The notes beneath the pieces were generated by a model that saw only the letters and a program-made list of their open reading frames with translations, did no database searches and had not been told where the DNA came from. Shown here piece after piece: positions 46,300 through 54,333 of a stretch of DNA of 64,000 bases. The DNA is taken from NCBI RefSeq assembly GCF_022698145.1, contig NZ_JALDAX010000005.1:310001-374000 (forward strand), written 5' to 3'. The DNA comes from Streptomyces spinosisporus (GTDB taxonomy: Bacteria; Actinomycetota; Actinomycetes; Streptomycetales; Streptomycetaceae). The position numbers and the translations under genes were made by a program. The number at the start of each line of letters is the position of its first letter. Within the stretch, counting starts at the first letter, position 1.

Positions 46300-47492
46300 T
46301 AGCGGTCCAGGTCGAGATCGAGCATGCGGATCGCGTTGCCCCGCATGAGCTTGTACACGGTCTCGTCGTCGAGGCCCTTCACATGGTCGAGGGCGACCTC
46401 CTTGGTGTGCGGGAAGGTCGAGTCGACGTGCGGGTAGTCGGTCTCGAAGGTGGCGTTGTCGCGGCCGACCACGTCGATCGAGGCGACCCCGTGCTTGTCG
46501 CGGAAGAAGCAGCAGTAGATCTGCCGGTAGTAGTACGTCGACGGCGGGTCCGGGATCAGGTCCCTGACGCCGCCCCAGGCGCGGTGTTCGGCCCAGACGT
46601 CGTCGGCGCGTTCCAGGGCGTACGGGACCCAGCCCATCTGCCCTTCGGAGTAGGCGAGTTTGAGGCGCGGGAACTTCACCAGGACCCCGCTGAAGAGGTA
46701 GTCCATCATCGAGGCCATGGCGTTGTTGAAGCTCAGCGAGGCCTGGACGGCGGGGGGCGCGTCCGGGGAGGCGGCCGGCATCTGGGAGCTGCTGCCGATG
46801 TGCATGTTGACGACCGTGCCGGTGTCCTGGCAGACCGCGAAGAAGGGGTCCCAGTAGCCGGAGTGGATGGAGGGCAGGCCGAGGTAGGTGGGGATCTCGG
46901 AGAAGGTGACCGCCTTCACCCCGCGGGCGGCGTTGCGCCGGATCTCCGCGACCGCCAGCTCCACGTCCCACAGCGGGATCAGACACAGCGGGATGAGCCG
47001 GCCGCCGCTGTCGCCGCACCACTCCTCGACCATCCAGTCGTTGTAGGCGCGCACGCAGGCGAGCGCGACCTCCTTGTCGTGCGCCTCGGCGAAGGTCTGG
47101 CCGCAGAAGCGCGGGAAGGACGGGAAGCAGAGGCTGGCCTCGACGTGGTTGAGGTCCATGTCCTCCAGGCGGGCCTTGGGGTCCCAGCAGCCGCGGCGCA
47201 TCTCCTCGCGGGTGATGCCCTCCAGGGTCATCTCGTCGCGGTCGAAGCCGACGGCGGCGATGTTGCGCTTGTACGGGAACTTCAGGTCCTCGTAGATCCA
47301 CCAGTCGGTCGGCTGGCCCTCCGGGTCCATCGTGATGCGGTACTTGCCGGCGACGTAGGCGAGTTCGCCGATGCCGGCGGTCAGCGGCTGCGGGCCCCGG
47401 TCGCGGTACTTCGCGGGCAGCCAGGTATCGAAGAGGTGTGCGGGCTCGATCACATGGTCGTCGACGCTGATGATGCGGGGCAGTTCGGTCAT
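46299..47492 (-). CDS. Amidohydrolase (amidohydro_2 / ACMSD-like), second paralog
   Basis: A 397-residue TIM-barrel metal hydrolase very similar to the protein at 4975. It has ISVDDHVIEPAHLFDTWLP in pieces, FPRFCGQTFAEAHDKE in pieces, YNDWMVEEWCG, FSEIPTYLGLPSIHSGYWDPF in pieces, MHIGSSSQMP and ETDYPHVDSTFPH. Metal-ligand positions (D-x-H, mid-barrel H, late D) match. Two paralogs in one regulon suggest two similar reactions on successive intermediates, or isozymes. It is first in an operon with two acyl-CoA dehydrogenases, which ties this hydrolase class to beta-oxidation-type steps. Confidence 0.87.
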   Translation of the reverse strand: MTELPRIISVDDHVIEPAHLFDTWLPAKYRDRGPQPLTAGIGELAYVAGKYRITMDPEGQPTDWWIYEDLKFPYKRNIAAVGFDRDEMTLEGITREEMRRGCWDPKARLEDMDLNHVEASLCFPSFPRFCGQTFAEAHDKEVALACVRAYNDWMVEEWCGDSGGRLIPLCLIPLWDVELAVAEIRRNAARGVKAVTFSEIPTYLGLPSIHSGYWDPFFAVCQDTGTVVNMHIGSSSQMPAASPDAPPAVQASLSFNNAMASMMDYLFSGVLVKFPRLKLAYSEGQMGWVPYALERADDVWAEHRAWGGVRDLIPDPPSTYYYRQIYCCFFRDKHGVASIDVVGRDNATFETDYPHVDSTFPHTKEVALDHVKGLDDETVYKLMRGNAIRMLDLDLDR

Positions 47493-47521
47493 GGGTCCCC
47501 TCCGCCTGACGCGACTGGTTT

Positions 47522-47536
47522 CTGATGGACCGTCAG
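47522..47536. promoter_or_regulatory. Palindromic operator, copy 12 (CTGATGGACCGTCAG)
   Basis: A 7-1-7 palindrome with one change, flanked by TTT and ATT, 30 bp upstream of the amidohydrolase start. A further half site (CTGACGCG) is present at 47506. Confidence 0.76.
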
Positions 47537-47610
47537 ATTCACTTCGTCAAGCAGGCTAGTCCCGCACCCCTGGACCGACAAGGCGCCGAGCCCTACGCTC
47601 TGCCCACGAT

Positions 47611-47625
47611 CTGACAGCCCGTCAG
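47611..47625. promoter_or_regulatory. Palindromic operator, copy 13 (CTGACAGCCCGTCAG)
   Basis: A 7-1-7 palindrome with one change, 21 bp before the acyl-CoA ligase start. With copy 12 it brackets the divergent promoters of the amidohydrolase and ligase genes. Confidence 0.76.
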
Positions 47626-47645
47626 TTCCAGTCGAGGGGGCCGCC

Positions 47646-49202
47646 GTGACCGACACCGCCCACGCACTGAGCGCATCGAGCACCCTGTGGGAACTCCTCG
47701 CCCGCCGCGCCGACCTCACCCCCGGCCGCCCGGTCCTGCTCCAGGACGACCGCTTGCTGAGCTTCGGCGAACTGCGTGACGGTGCCGAGCGCGTGGCGGC
47801 GGGCCTGTACGACATGGGCGTACGCCCCGGCACGGTGGTCGCCTGGCAGCTGCCGACCCGCATCGAGACCGCGCTGCTGACCTTCGCGCTGGCCCGCCTG
47901 GGCGCCGTGCAGACGCCGATCATCCCCTTCTACCGGGACCGCGAGGTCGCCTTCGCGCTGCGCGAGTCGAAGGCGGAGTACTTCGCCGTGCCCGGCGAGT
48001 GGCGGGGCTTCGACCACACCGCGATGGCACGGCGGCTGGGCGCCAAGGGCATCTTCGAGGCGTACGACCACCTGCCCGAAGGCGATCCACCGGTCATGCC
48101 CGCCCCACCCGCCGACGGCACCTCCGTGCGCTGGATCTACTGGACCTCGGGCACCACCTCCGACCCCAAGGGCGTGCTGCACACGGACCGTTCGCTGATC
48201 GCGGGCGGCTCCTGCCTCGCGCACGCGCTGCACCTGCGCGAGGACGACGTGGGCTCGATGGCCTTTCCGTACGCGCACATCGCCGGGCCCGACTACACGG
48301 TGATGCTGCTGCTGTACGGCTTCCCCGCGGTGATGTTCGAGCAGTTCGCGCTGCCGGACGCGCTGGAGGGCTACCGCAGGCACGGCGTGACGGTCGCGGG
48401 CGGCTCGACGGCGTTCTACTCGATGTTCCTCGCCGAGCAGCGCAAGCAGCCGGGCCGGAAGGTCATCCCCTCGCTACGGCTTCTCGCGGGCGGCGGGGCA
48501 CCCAAGCCGCCCGAGGTATACCACGCCGTCGTACGCGAGATGGGCGTGCAGCTCACCCACGGGTACGGCATGACCGAGGTGCCGATGATCACCATGGGGG
48601 CGCCGGACGACACGGCCGAGAACCTGGCGACGACGGAGGGGCGGCCGCCGGAGGGGATGGAGATACGCGTCGTCGGCGGAGAGGTGCGGCTGCGCGGGGA
48701 AGCCGTGTGCCAGGGCTATCTGGACCCGGCGCAGACCGCGGAGGCCTTCGACGAGGACGGCTTCCTGCGCACCGGTGATCTCGGTCACGTGACCGAGAGC
48801 GGGCATCTGGTGCTCACCGGCCGGCTCAAGGACGTGATCATCCGCAAGGGCGAGAACATCTCCGCCAAGGAGATCGAGGACCTGCTGGCCGCGCACCCGG
48901 CGGTCGGGGACGTCGCCGTGATCGGGCTGCCGGACACGGAGCGCGGGGAGCGGGTGTGCGCGGTCGTCGAGAGGCGACCGGGGGCCGGGGACCCGACCCT
49001 GGACGCCCTGACCGCGTATCTGCGCGCGGAAGGGCTGTCGGTGCACAAGCTGCCGGAGCAGCTGGAGGTGGTGGACGCCCTTCCGCGCAACGAGACCCTG
49101 CGCAAGGTGCTCAAGTACAAGCTGCGGGAGCGCTATGCACGGCAGCGCTCCTCACACGAACGCTCCTCAGCGGATCCCGGTCACTCGGGGACCGTGAAGT
49201 AG
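47646..49202 (+). CDS. AMP-forming acyl-CoA ligase (cyclohexanecarboxylate-CoA ligase-like)
   Basis: A 518-residue ANL-superfamily ligase. It has the P-loop YWTSGTTSDPKGVLHTDRS in pieces, AFPYAHIAGPDY, LLAGGGAPKPPEV, HGYGMTEVPM, DGFLRTGDLGHV, the hinge LTGRLKDVIIRKGENISAKEIE in pieces, and a C-terminal LPRNETLRKVLKYKLRERY in pieces. The late lysine in LRKVLK is the usual catalytic one. It resembles ligases acting on alicyclic or medium-chain acids. The start is a GTG. It is the third ligase of the regulon and differs from both others. It converges on the EF-hand gene with a 22-bp overlap of the two coding ends. Confidence 0.86.
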   Translation: MTDTAHALSASSTLWELLARRADLTPGRPVLLQDDRLLSFGELRDGAERVAAGLYDMGVRPGTVVAWQLPTRIETALLTFALARLGAVQTPIIPFYRDREVAFALRESKAEYFAVPGEWRGFDHTAMARRLGAKGIFEAYDHLPEGDPPVMPAPPADGTSVRWIYWTSGTTSDPKGVLHTDRSLIAGGSCLAHALHLREDDVGSMAFPYAHIAGPDYTVMLLLYGFPAVMFEQFALPDALEGYRRHGVTVAGGSTAFYSMFLAEQRKQPGRKVIPSLRLLAGGGAPKPPEVYHAVVREMGVQLTHGYGMTEVPMITMGAPDDTAENLATTEGRPPEGMEIRVVGGEVRLRGEAVCQGYLDPAQTAEAFDEDGFLRTGDLGHVTESGHLVLTGRLKDVIIRKGENISAKEIEDLLAAHPAVGDVAVIGLPDTERGERVCAVVERRPGAGDPTLDALTAYLRAEGLSVHKLPEQLEVVDALPRNETLRKVLKYKLRERYARQRSSHERSSADPGHSGTVK

Positions 49203-49693
49203 CGGGCGAACGCCGGGACGAGCTCCGCCTCGCCGATCCTGCCGTCGCCGTCCGCGTCGAGTGCGGCGGCGCTCGCGCGGGCCAGCTCCTCGTCCACGCC
49301 CAGGGTGCGCAGCACGCGTGCGGTGTCCTCGACGGTGGCCGCGCCGTCACCGTCGGTGTCGACGATGTCCAGGGCCGCGTGCAGGAACGGCCGGGCGATC
49401 TCGGCGAACCGGTCGGGGTTGTCGCGCAGCCGCTTGACCGCGCCGTTCACGAACTCCTCGCGCGTGATGCGCTGGTCGCCGTCACGGTCCGCTATGCCCG
49501 CCATGCCCTGCCAGAACGCCTCCGCGCCGGCGTACATCGCCTGGCCCTTGTCGGAGCGGGCCGCGACACCGAACTCCGCGAGCAGCGCCTTGGCCGCCCC
49601 GCTGAAGTCCTCACGGTCGATCCAGCCGTTGCCGTCCTGGTCGAAGCCGGCGAAGCGGGCCGCGATCCTGCGCTCGTACTCGCTGCTGACCAT
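49181..49693 (-). CDS. EF-hand calcium-binding protein (calerythrin-like)
   Basis: A 170-residue cytoplasmic protein with four EF-hand loops. DQDGNGWIDRED is at 18-29, DRDGDQRITREE at 69-80, DTDGDGAATVED at 112-123 and DADGDGRIGEAE at 146-157. Loops 2 and 4 have the full glutamate at position 12, while 1 and 3 end in aspartate and should bind more weakly. Layout and length match actinobacterial calerythrin/CabC-type proteins, which buffer or sense calcium and in Streptomyces influence germination and aerial growth. Its 3' end overlaps the convergent ligase gene. Confidence 0.9.
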   Translation of the reverse strand: MVSSEYERRIAARFAGFDQDGNGWIDREDFSGAAKALLAEFGVAARSDKGQAMYAGAEAFWQGMAGIADRDGDQRITREEFVNGAVKRLRDNPDRFAEIARPFLHAALDIVDTDGDGAATVEDTARVLRTLGVDEELARASAAALDADGDGRIGEAELVPAFARYFTVPE

Positions 49694-49863
49694 GTCTTTT
49701 CGTGCCGCCTCACGTCACGTCGGGTGCATCTCGACGGGAGCGTACGACGCGGTGGCCCCTCCCGCCGCCGAAAAGCGGCGCTTGTGATAAGACCGGGGGA
49801 ATTTTGGGACAACGATGTGGCGAAAGCCCCGGACCTCGCCAGAAGTACCCGCTGCGGTGCCCG

Positions 49864-50241
49864 TCAGGCGGAGAGCGGGCCCGCCTGCTCGGTGACGGCG
49901 TCCTCCACGTCGGCGTACACGTCGAAGAGGCGGCGCACGCCGAGGGCACCGAGGACACGGTTCACATGGGATCCGTCCTCCGCACCCTGTGCCGGGAGTA
50001 TCAGCCGCAGGCTGCCCTGGCAGGAACGGATCAGACGGCGGGAGGCGATGAGGACGCCGACCCCGCTGGAGTCGCAGAAGAAGACCTCGGAGAGGTCGAG
50101 GACGAGGCTGTGACGGCCGTCGGCCACCACGTCGTGCACCCGCTGACGCAGCACCGGCGACGTCACCAGGTCCAGCTCGCCCGACACACTGAGCACGGTC
50201 CAGTCGCCCTGCTCGTCGCCGATCACATAGAACGCCACCAC
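49864..50241 (-). CDS. STAS-domain anti-sigma factor antagonist
   Basis: A 125-residue SpoIIAA/RsbV-like protein. It has WTVLSVSGELDLVTSPVLRQRV in pieces, LVLDLSEVFFCDSSGVGVLIASRR in pieces with the phosphorylatable serine in DSSG, and LFDVYADVEDAV near the end. The start is taken as the GTG at 50241, preceded by AAAGG; longer in-frame extensions are not STAS-like. It would bind an anti-sigma kinase when unphosphorylated. No cognate kinase is adjacent, but a sigma factor gene begins 310 bp away on the other strand. Confidence 0.85.
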   Translation of the reverse strand: MVAFYVIGDEQGDWTVLSVSGELDLVTSPVLRQRVHDVVADGRHSLVLDLSEVFFCDSSGVGVLIASRRLIRSCQGSLRLILPAQGAEDGSHVNRVLGALGVRRLFDVYADVEDAVTEQAGPLSA

Positions 50242-50553
50242 CAGGCCTTTCGTTCGCCGGACCCCCCGCAAACGGAAGCCATTCGTACGCTTCCTTTCAG
50301 CGCGGCTGCCCAGCGGCCGTTCCCCGAAACACGGCACTGGAAACGAAAAGCGAGCGGAAACGGCTTGTTTTGGTCGTCTTCGATCCTGTTCGATCAGAAC
50401 TGAACCACCATGGAGGAGGTGCACTATCACCTCCGGCCGGTCAGGGGGCGCCCAATGACACAAAGGGGCGTGCGGCCTCGGACGTGCCGACTACATTCGA
50501 GGAGACGATGGACGCAGGCTGGACCGGGGACGACACGGGCACGAGGGGGCCGT
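50242..50553. other. 312-bp divergent promoter region
   Basis: Lies between the STAS antagonist and the sigma factor gene. It has a less GC-rich stretch around 50335-50405 (GTTTTGGTCGTCTTCGATCC and TTCGATCAGAACTGAAC) that probably holds the promoters. No consensus hexamers, operators or RNA genes could be fixed by eye. Confidence 0.45.
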
Positions 50554-51135
50554 ATGGCGAAGAAGGACGCACCGCCCCGCTGGGACCGCAAGATGCAGCA
50601 GCGGCTCGCACGCGGTGAGGCGGCCGCCCTCGGCGAGCTCTACGACCGGTTCGCCTCGCTCGTCCACGGCCTCGCCCACCGCGTCCTCGGCGACGAACGC
50701 GCGGCCGACGGCATCACCCGCGACGTCTTCGTGCACGTCTGGGAGCACCCCGAGTCCTACGACCCCAAGCAGGGCCCCCTGCGCTCCTGGCTGGCCACGC
50801 TGACCCACCGCCTCGCCGTGCAGCGGCTGCGCGCCACCGAGACCGCGGCCCTGGCCCGCAGCTCCGGCGGCACCACCGAGGAACTGGAGCGCAGGGTCCG
50901 CCGCGCCTCCGTCGCCGCCCGCGCCGACTACATCGTCCAGTCCATGCCCACCCCGCTGCGCGCCGCCCTGGAACTCGCCTACTTCCAGCGCCGCGACTAC
51001 CGCCAGACCGCCGCCGACCTGGGCGTCACCGAGGACGAGGCCCGCCGCAGGCTCCGCCTCGGCCTGCAGCTGCTGTCCACCGCCCACGACGCCGGCGCGC
51101 CCGGTGCCCCGCCCGGCTACGGGGGTGCGGCGTGA
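50554..51135 (+). CDS. RNA polymerase sigma-70 family (ECF-like) factor
   Basis: A 193-residue group-IV sigma factor. Region 2 spans about 18-90 (GEAAALGELYDRFASLVHGLA in pieces, then AADGITRDVFVHVWEHPESYDP in pieces, LRSWLATLTHRLAVQRLRA in pieces). Region 4 spans about 128-178 (LRAALELAYFQRRDYRQTAADLGVTEDEARRRLRLGLQLL in pieces) with the HTH. The ATG at 50554 has GAGGGGG upstream. Its TGA overlaps the GTG of the zinc-finger protein gene, the usual coupling of a sigma factor with its anti-sigma factor. It resembles SigK-like ECF factors. Confidence 0.9.
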   Translation: MAKKDAPPRWDRKMQQRLARGEAAALGELYDRFASLVHGLAHRVLGDERAADGITRDVFVHVWEHPESYDPKQGPLRSWLATLTHRLAVQRLRATETAALARSSGGTTEELERRVRRASVAARADYIVQSMPTPLRAALELAYFQRRDYRQTAADLGVTEDEARRRLRLGLQLLSTAHDAGAPGAPPGYGGAA

Positions 51136-52469
51136 ACGACGCAGGCAGCGCGGACCGCTTCGAGCATGGGGGATTCGAGGACGACGACAAGCGAGAGCAG
51201 CGGGACGCCCGGCCCGAGCTCCAGCAGGGCCTCGGCGGTCCCGGCGGCCCCGCAAGCGGCGGCGGCACCGGCCGGGACCCCGACCGCCCGCCCCGCATAC
51301 CCATGCCCCGCGCCTCCGTCGAGGACGGCGGACGGCCGCTGCCCGCCCCGGCGGACCTGGACAGCCCACCCGTCCCGCTCGACCTGGAGCACCACGTCCT
51401 CAAGTCGCTCCTCGGCGCATGGGCGCTGGCCGCCTGCTCGCCGGGCGAGACCGCGGCCGTTGAAGTGCATCTGGGCGAGTGCGGCAGCTGCGCCGACGAG
51501 GCGCTGCGGCTGCGCGAGGCCGTCGGCCTGCTGCACCCGCCGGAGAGCCTCGACCTGGATCCCGCCCTGCGCACCCGCGTCCTGGACGGCTGCCTCGACC
51601 GGCGCCCGCCGCGCATCCCGGTGCCCGAGTGGGCGGCACCGTACGACGCCGAGACGGCCCGTCTGGACGCCCTGCTGCAGGACATCGGGGCCACCGAGTG
51701 GCACACCCCCGTCGATCTGCGCTGGTTCGACGGCCAGAGCCCGGCGACCCGCCGTACGACCGTCGCCGGAGTCCTCGCGCACCTGCTGTCGGTCGACGGA
51801 CTGGTCGCGATCGCGCTTGGCCTGGACGACCCGCTGGGCGACGTCGCCGCCGACAGCCCCACGCCCGGGGCCCGCACCGAGGCGTACTGGCGCACCCCGC
51901 ACACCCGCACCCTGCGGACCCCCTGGCGCGAGCAGACCCACGACCTGGTCCGCACGGTGTCCTTCGCGGGCGGCGACTCGGGCTCCGCACGCCTCGCGGT
52001 CTCCTACGGCGACTTCGAACTGCCGCTGCACGACGCGATGGTGGACCGCGCCTTCGAGTGCTGGGTGCACGCGGAGGACATCGCCGAGGCCGTCGACTAC
52101 CCCTACGAGCCGCCCGCCCCGCGCCATCTGCACCGCATGATCGACCTCGCGGCCCGCATCCTGCCCTCCGCCGTCGCCCAGCGCCGCCGGACGGACGGGT
52201 CCGCCCCGGCCCCCACCGGCCGCCCCGGCCGCGGCCTGCGCCTGGAGATCGAGGGCCTGGGCGGCGGGGAGTGGGTGATCCCTCTCGACTCGGTCGCGGA
52301 CCCGGGTTCCGTCGAGCACGAGGTGGCCCATGTCGCTCTGGACGGGGTGGAGTTCTGCCGCCTCGCCGCAGGGCATGTGCCTCCGGCGGAAGCCGCGGTT
52401 GGGCAGGTGGGGGACAAGGAGGCGATCAGGGATGTGCTGTTCGCTGCGGCGTCGTTGAGCCGTTTGTAG
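51132..52469 (+). CDS. Anti-sigma zinc-finger protein fused to a mycothiol-type maleylpyruvate isomerase domain
   Basis: A 445-residue soluble protein. Residues 1-75 are disordered and Gly/Pro/Asp-rich. A ZAS-like anti-sigma module lies at about 88-145 with the H-x3-C-x2-C motif in HLGECGSC near residue 112. A segment at about 172-340 matches the MDMPI N-terminal domain (ARLDALLQDIGATEWHTPVD in pieces, TVAGVLAHLLSVDGLVA in pieces, then AFECWVHAEDIAEAVDYP in pieces). No membrane helix is present. It is translationally coupled to the sigma factor, so it is probably its anti-sigma factor, with zinc thiols or mycothiol binding as a possible redox sensor. The fusion is inferred from motifs. Confidence 0.78.
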   Translation: MNDAGSADRFEHGGFEDDDKREQRDARPELQQGLGGPGGPASGGGTGRDPDRPPRIPMPRASVEDGGRPLPAPADLDSPPVPLDLEHHVLKSLLGAWALAACSPGETAAVEVHLGECGSCADEALRLREAVGLLHPPESLDLDPALRTRVLDGCLDRRPPRIPVPEWAAPYDAETARLDALLQDIGATEWHTPVDLRWFDGQSPATRRTTVAGVLAHLLSVDGLVAIALGLDDPLGDVAADSPTPGARTEAYWRTPHTRTLRTPWREQTHDLVRTVSFAGGDSGSARLAVSYGDFELPLHDAMVDRAFECWVHAEDIAEAVDYPYEPPAPRHLHRMIDLAARILPSAVAQRRRTDGSAPAPTGRPGRGLRLEIEGLGGGEWVIPLDSVADPGSVEHEVAHVALDGVEFCRLAAGHVPPAEAAVGQVGDKEAIRDVLFAAASLSRL

Positions 52470-52572
52470 CCGCTTGCAGCTCCTTGTGGGAGTGGGCCCT
52501 GTTTCGCCGGCCGGCGCGGGTCGTGTGTGGGCCGGTCGGGCAGGTGCGCGCGACCCCCGGGAACCGGGTGGG

Positions 52573-53313
52573 TCAGCGGCCGGGCAGGTTGTTCAGTGGT
52601 GCGGAGCGGCGCTCGAGGAGTTCGGCGTAGGTGCCGTCTCGTTCGGCCCAGCGCAGCGGGAGTGCGCCCTCGGTGATGATCTCGCGCGTGGTGGGCTCGA
52701 CGGCGAGCAGTTCCATCACCTCGTCGAGGTAGGCGTCGACCGGTACGGCCGCCGGGTTGAGCTTGACCATGGCCGGGGTCGCGACGGCCGGCGGCACGAG
52801 TTCGGCGACCTCGACGCCGGTCCCGGCCAGGTGGGCGCGCAGTGACTCGGTGTAGGAGTGGACGGCGGCCTTCGTGGCGCCGTAGGTGGCCATGAGGGGG
52901 AAGGGCAGGAAGGCGATGCCCGAACTCACCGTGATGATCGTTGCGGCATCGCGGCCGATCAGGTGCGGTGTGAAGGCGTCGATCACCCGGATGGTGCCGA
53001 GCAGGTTCGTGGCGACCATGTTCTCGGCGTCGGTGATGTGTGCGGCATCGCGCAGGTCCTCGGTGAGCAGGAGCCCGGACATCGTGACCACGACGTCGAG
53101 GTCGGGGTGGGCGGCGAGTACCTCGTCGCGGGCCCGCAGGATCGAGGCGGGGTCGGTGACGTCGATCTGCACGGAGTGCAGGCCGTCCGAGGGCGCGGGC
53201 CGGCGCCCGCCGACGATGACGGTGTTGCCGGCCTTCGCGAACCGGTGCGCGAGTTCGAGCCCGATGCCCGAGGTGCCTCCGACGATGAGCACGGTGCGAT
53301 GGGTGAGTTTCAT
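52573..53313 (-). CDS. SDR family oxidoreductase (DltE-like)
   Basis: A 246-residue short-chain dehydrogenase. It has LIVGGTSGIGLELAHRFAKAGN in pieces, GGRRPAP after beta-2 (arginines suggest NADP), VVVTMSGLLL in place of NNAG, IITVSSGIAFLP, and ATYGATKAAVHSYTESLR in pieces with Y-x3-K. The start has a strong AGGAGG upstream. It is divergent from an XRE-type regulator, an arrangement typical of Streptomyces stress or quinone-responsive SDRs controlled by MmyB-like regulators. Not linked to the catabolic regulon: no CTGACGG operator is present. Confidence 0.88.
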   Translation of the reverse strand: MKLTHRTVLIVGGTSGIGLELAHRFAKAGNTVIVGGRRPAPSDGLHSVQIDVTDPASILRARDEVLAAHPDLDVVVTMSGLLLTEDLRDAAHITDAENMVATNLLGTIRVIDAFTPHLIGRDAATIITVSSGIAFLPFPLMATYGATKAAVHSYTESLRAHLAGTGVEVAELVPPAVATPAMVKLNPAAVPVDAYLDEVMELLAVEPTTREIITEGALPLRWAERDGTYAELLERRSAPLNNLPGR

Positions 53314-53469
53314 CAGAATCCTCCTGATAACCGCCGGTAGTCGTCCAACAGCTACCGGATCTTCCGCCACCACGCTCGCCCAACGGCTGCCCAGGCAGAT
53401 AGGCCCTGCCGGTCCAGGGGTGTGCCAGGACCCCCTCTGCGCGCACCGGCCGCGACTACCGTGGCAGGT

Positions 53470-54333
53470 ATGCCCCACGACGACGCGAACCGGCTGGGCG
53501 CGTATCTGCGCGCCCGCCGCGATGTGGTCACGCCGCAGCAGGCCGGCATCCCCGCCGGCGCCAACCGGCGCGTCCCCGGCCTTCGCCGCGAGGAGGTGGC
53601 GATGCTCGCCGGTATCAGCGCGGACTACTACCTGCGGCTGGAACGCGGCAGGGACCACAACCCCTCCCCGCAGGTGCTGAAGGCCATCGCCCGCGTCCTG
53701 CACCTCGACGACCTGGAGACCGAGTACCTGCTCGGGCTGACCGCGCCCCGCCCGCCGACGCGCCGCAAGCAGCGCACACCGCGCCTGCCCGCCCGGTTGC
53801 ACCATCTGCTGGCGGCCGTGCACGTGCCGGCGTTCGTCGAGGACCGGCACTTCGACGTCCTGGCCTCCAACCAGCTCGCGATGGCCCTGTCGCCGCGGCT
53901 GCGGCCCGGCGAGAACCGGCTGCGCTCCCTGCTGCTCGACCCCGAGGAACGCCACTTCCAGCACGACTGGGAGGCGGCGGTCGTCGACTCCGTCGCGGCC
54001 TTCCGCCGTTCGGTGGACGACAGCGTCACCGATCAGCGCTCGGTGGAACTCGTCGGCGAACTCTCCCTGGCCAGCAACCGCTTCCGCACCCTGTGGGCAC
54101 GTCACGACATCAAAGCGCTCGGCTACACCAGCACCGTCAACCATCCGGTCGTGGGCGAACTGCGCCTCAACCGCGAGAAGCTCGCCGTCAACGACCTGCT
54201 GCTCGTGCTCTACTACCCCGACCAGGACAGCGACACCGCCGAGAAGCTCCAGCTGCTGACGTCCCTCGCCCCCGCCGACGGGCAGCAACCCGCCACGGCC
54301 GCCGATCCGAAACCGAGCTCCCCCGGCTCCTAG
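53470..54333 (+). CDS. XRE-family regulator with MmyB-like ligand-binding domain
   Basis: A 287-residue regulator. The N-terminal HTH is RLGAYLRARRDVVTPQQAGI in pieces followed by RRVPGLRREEVAMLAGISADYYLRLERGRDHNPSPQVLKAIARVL in pieces, and the rest is the MmyB-like domain (FDVLASNQLAMALSP and HPVVGELRLNREKLAV in pieces). Members bind fatty acids or other ligands through this PAS-like part. It is divergent from the SDR gene and probably represses it. Its last four bases overlap the purU stop on the other strand. Confidence 0.9.
   Translation: MPHDDANRLGAYLRARRDVVTPQQAGIPAGANRRVPGLRREEVAMLAGISADYYLRLERGRDHNPSPQVLKAIARVLHLDDLETEYLLGLTAPRPPTRRKQRTPRLPARLHHLLAAVHVPAFVEDRHFDVLASNQLAMALSPRLRPGENRLRSLLLDPEERHFQHDWEAAVVDSVAAFRRSVDDSVTDQRSVELVGELSLASNRFRTLWARHDIKALGYTSTVNHPVVGELRLNREKLAVNDLLLVLYYPDQDSDTAEKLQLLTSLAPADGQQPATAADPKPSSPGS

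Noticed and set aside
45166..47301. A 711-residue reverse fusion including an acyl-CoA dehydrogenase
   Set aside because: The first half is out of frame with the amidohydrolase coding sequence; the dehydrogenase starts at the GTG at 46299.
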